NCBI GenBank assembly: GCA_030041195.1
Contig: JASHOI010000365.1
Span: 1 to 6,432 of the forward strand
Length of the DNA stretch: 6,432 nucleotides
Source of the DNA: Streptosporangiaceae bacterium
GTDB taxonomy: Bacteria > Actinomycetota > Actinomycetes > Streptosporangiales > Streptosporangiaceae
Direction of reading: 5' to 3'
The notes under the pieces: generated by a model
Told to the model about the DNA's origin: nothing
The model's input: only the letters and a program-made list of their open reading frames with translations
Database searches by the model: none
In this document: piece by piece, positions 6,161-6,432 of the stretch
Position numbering within the stretch: the first letter of the stretch is position 1
Layout of the letters: each line of letters begins with the position of its first letter
Translations under genes and position numbers: made by a program

Positions 6161-6193
6161 GTGACCGGACGCTTGTCCGTTCACTTCTTTCTA
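6161..6193 (+). terminator. Possible Rho-independent terminator (plus direction)
   Basis: GTGACCGGAC (6161-6170) pairs with GTCCGTTCAC (6175-6184) around a GCTT tetraloop, with one internal mismatch, and is followed by TTCTTTCT (6185-6192). Stem, loop size and T-rich tail resemble an intrinsic terminator for plus-strand transcription. No upstream plus-strand gene is apparent, however, so it may instead end an unannotated RNA or serve as a near-palindromic regulator site. Confidence 0.4.
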
Positions 6194-6258
6194 CGACGGA
6201 TCGGCGAGCTTGTGAACCCCTCAACGTAATGGATTCGTGATGTCGATGGTTCTGCGTG

Positions 6259-6287
6259 TTCACATACCTGACCAGGCAAATTAACGT
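6259..6287 (+). promoter_or_regulatory. Possible plus-strand promoter near the right edge
   Basis: TTCACA (6259-6264) is separated by exactly 17 bp from TAACGT (6282-6287), which fits the TANNNT -10 pattern. Five of six -35 bases match TTGACA. Transcription would start near 6294 and run through the 35-bp repeat toward a gene outside the window. In the related mycobacterial locus a gene of this orientation would not be expected immediately, so this is a pattern match only. Confidence 0.3.
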
Positions 6288-6344
6288 TCGGGGCCGCGGC
6301 GGGCGGGGCTCGCTTGACGGCCGGGGCGCGCGGTTCGCTTGACC

Positions 6345-6432
6345 GGTCGAGGTGCCGGCGGGGCGGGGGTGGTCTGATGGGTCGGGGTGCCGGCGGGGCG
6401 GGGGTGGCCTGGCGGGTCGGGGTGCCGGCGGG
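6345..6432. repeat. 35-bp tandem repeat (minisatellite), runs off the right edge
   Basis: Units begin at 6345, 6380 and 6415. The first two are 31/35 identical. The third is cut by the window edge and its 18 visible bases are identical to unit two. Each unit has runs of four or five G on the plus strand (for example 6384-6387, 6395-6398, 6400-6404). The period is not a multiple of three, which argues against a protein repeat. The repeat is preceded by a degenerate 25-bp-spaced pair of CGCTTGAC elements at 6311 and 6336. Confidence 0.88.

Larger units (their letters stand above)
5378..6432. other. About 1.05-kb intergenic region with no convincing gene
   Basis: Six-frame reading gives only open frames whose translations are Arg/Pro/Gly/Ala-rich or otherwise not protein-like, as expected by chance at this GC content. 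From about 5460 to 5600 the sequence is more AT-rich than the genes (for example GAGATAAATA at 5491-5500) and probably contains the promoter of the minus-strand operon. A TATGCT (5551-5546, minus) fits a -10 but has no clear -35. Beyond 5640 the region holds inverted repeats, short direct repeats, a possible plus-strand promoter and a minisatellite, each listed separately. I find no tRNA T-loop signature, rRNA or recognised riboswitch consensus by eye. Confidence 0.6.

Noticed and set aside
6207..6224. CRP-like half sites TGTGA ... TCA
   Set aside because: The spacing is five bases rather than six, and the second half site reads TCAAC instead of TCACA, so it does not fit the consensus.
5680..6240. 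Plus-strand open frame of 186 codons in the right-hand region, and overlapping frames at 5777-6229 and 5616-6120
   Set aside because: The translations are Arg/Gly/Ala/Pro-rich with no recognisable domain, the frames overlap one another on both strands, and none has a convincing ribosome binding site.
6181..6432. Minus-strand frame open from the right edge to a TGA at 6183-6181 (83 codons, ending in SSPIRRRKK)
   Set aside because: It could be the C-terminus of a gene entering from the right, with a Pro/Arg-rich tail. However, in the first 36 codons before the stop only about half of third positions are G or C, far below the real genes here, and it crosses a 35-bp repeat that would change frame in each unit. 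Sequence beyond the window would settle it.

Overview
The window is very GC-rich chromosomal DNA from an actinomycete. Codon third positions in the real genes are overwhelmingly G or C and GTG starts are common. The gene order (nth, a CoA-type Nudix hydrolase, marP, then convergent epoxide hydrolase and small two-TM membrane protein genes) matches the Mycobacterium tuberculosis Rv3674c-Rv3669 neighbourhood as I recall it. The genus cannot be named from this sequence alone.

Left arm, plus strand (1-3402): the 3' part of a ComF-like phosphoribosyltransferase gene that enters from the left edge; nth, a DNA glycosylase/AP lyase with its [4Fe-4S] cluster motif; a Nudix hydrolase of the CoA-diphosphatase type, joined to nth by a GTGA start/stop overlap; a 224-bp gap holding a GC-rich tandem repeat and a likely promoter; and marP, a four-TM periplasmic serine protease. 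The thioredoxin-like gene that I recall lying between nth and the Nudix gene in M. tuberculosis is absent here.

Middle, minus strand (3432-5363), convergent with marP: read in transcription order, a Holin-X type two-TM membrane protein, an EphE-like alpha/beta hydrolase with an Asp nucleophile, and a DUF309 protein. Spacing is 16 bp, then a GTGA overlap, so this is almost certainly one operon. A 22-bp-period duplication that includes the marP stop codon fills the short gap between the convergent genes.

Right arm (5364-6432): about 1.07 kb with no convincing gene. It holds a relatively AT-rich leader next to the minus-strand operon, a 15-bp inverted repeat, several GC-rich hairpins, one T-rich-tailed hairpin that resembles a terminator, a possible plus-strand promoter, and the beginning of a G-rich 35-bp minisatellite that runs off the edge. 

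Functionally the genes are housekeeping and stress-related: DNA repair, nucleotide and CoA metabolite clean-up, acid and envelope stress, and hydrolytic detoxification. I see no phage, transposase, CRISPR, toxin-antitoxin or biosynthetic cluster signature, and nothing that convincingly amounts to a new multi-gene system. The most unusual material is non-coding: the repeats around marP and the structured right-hand intergenic region.
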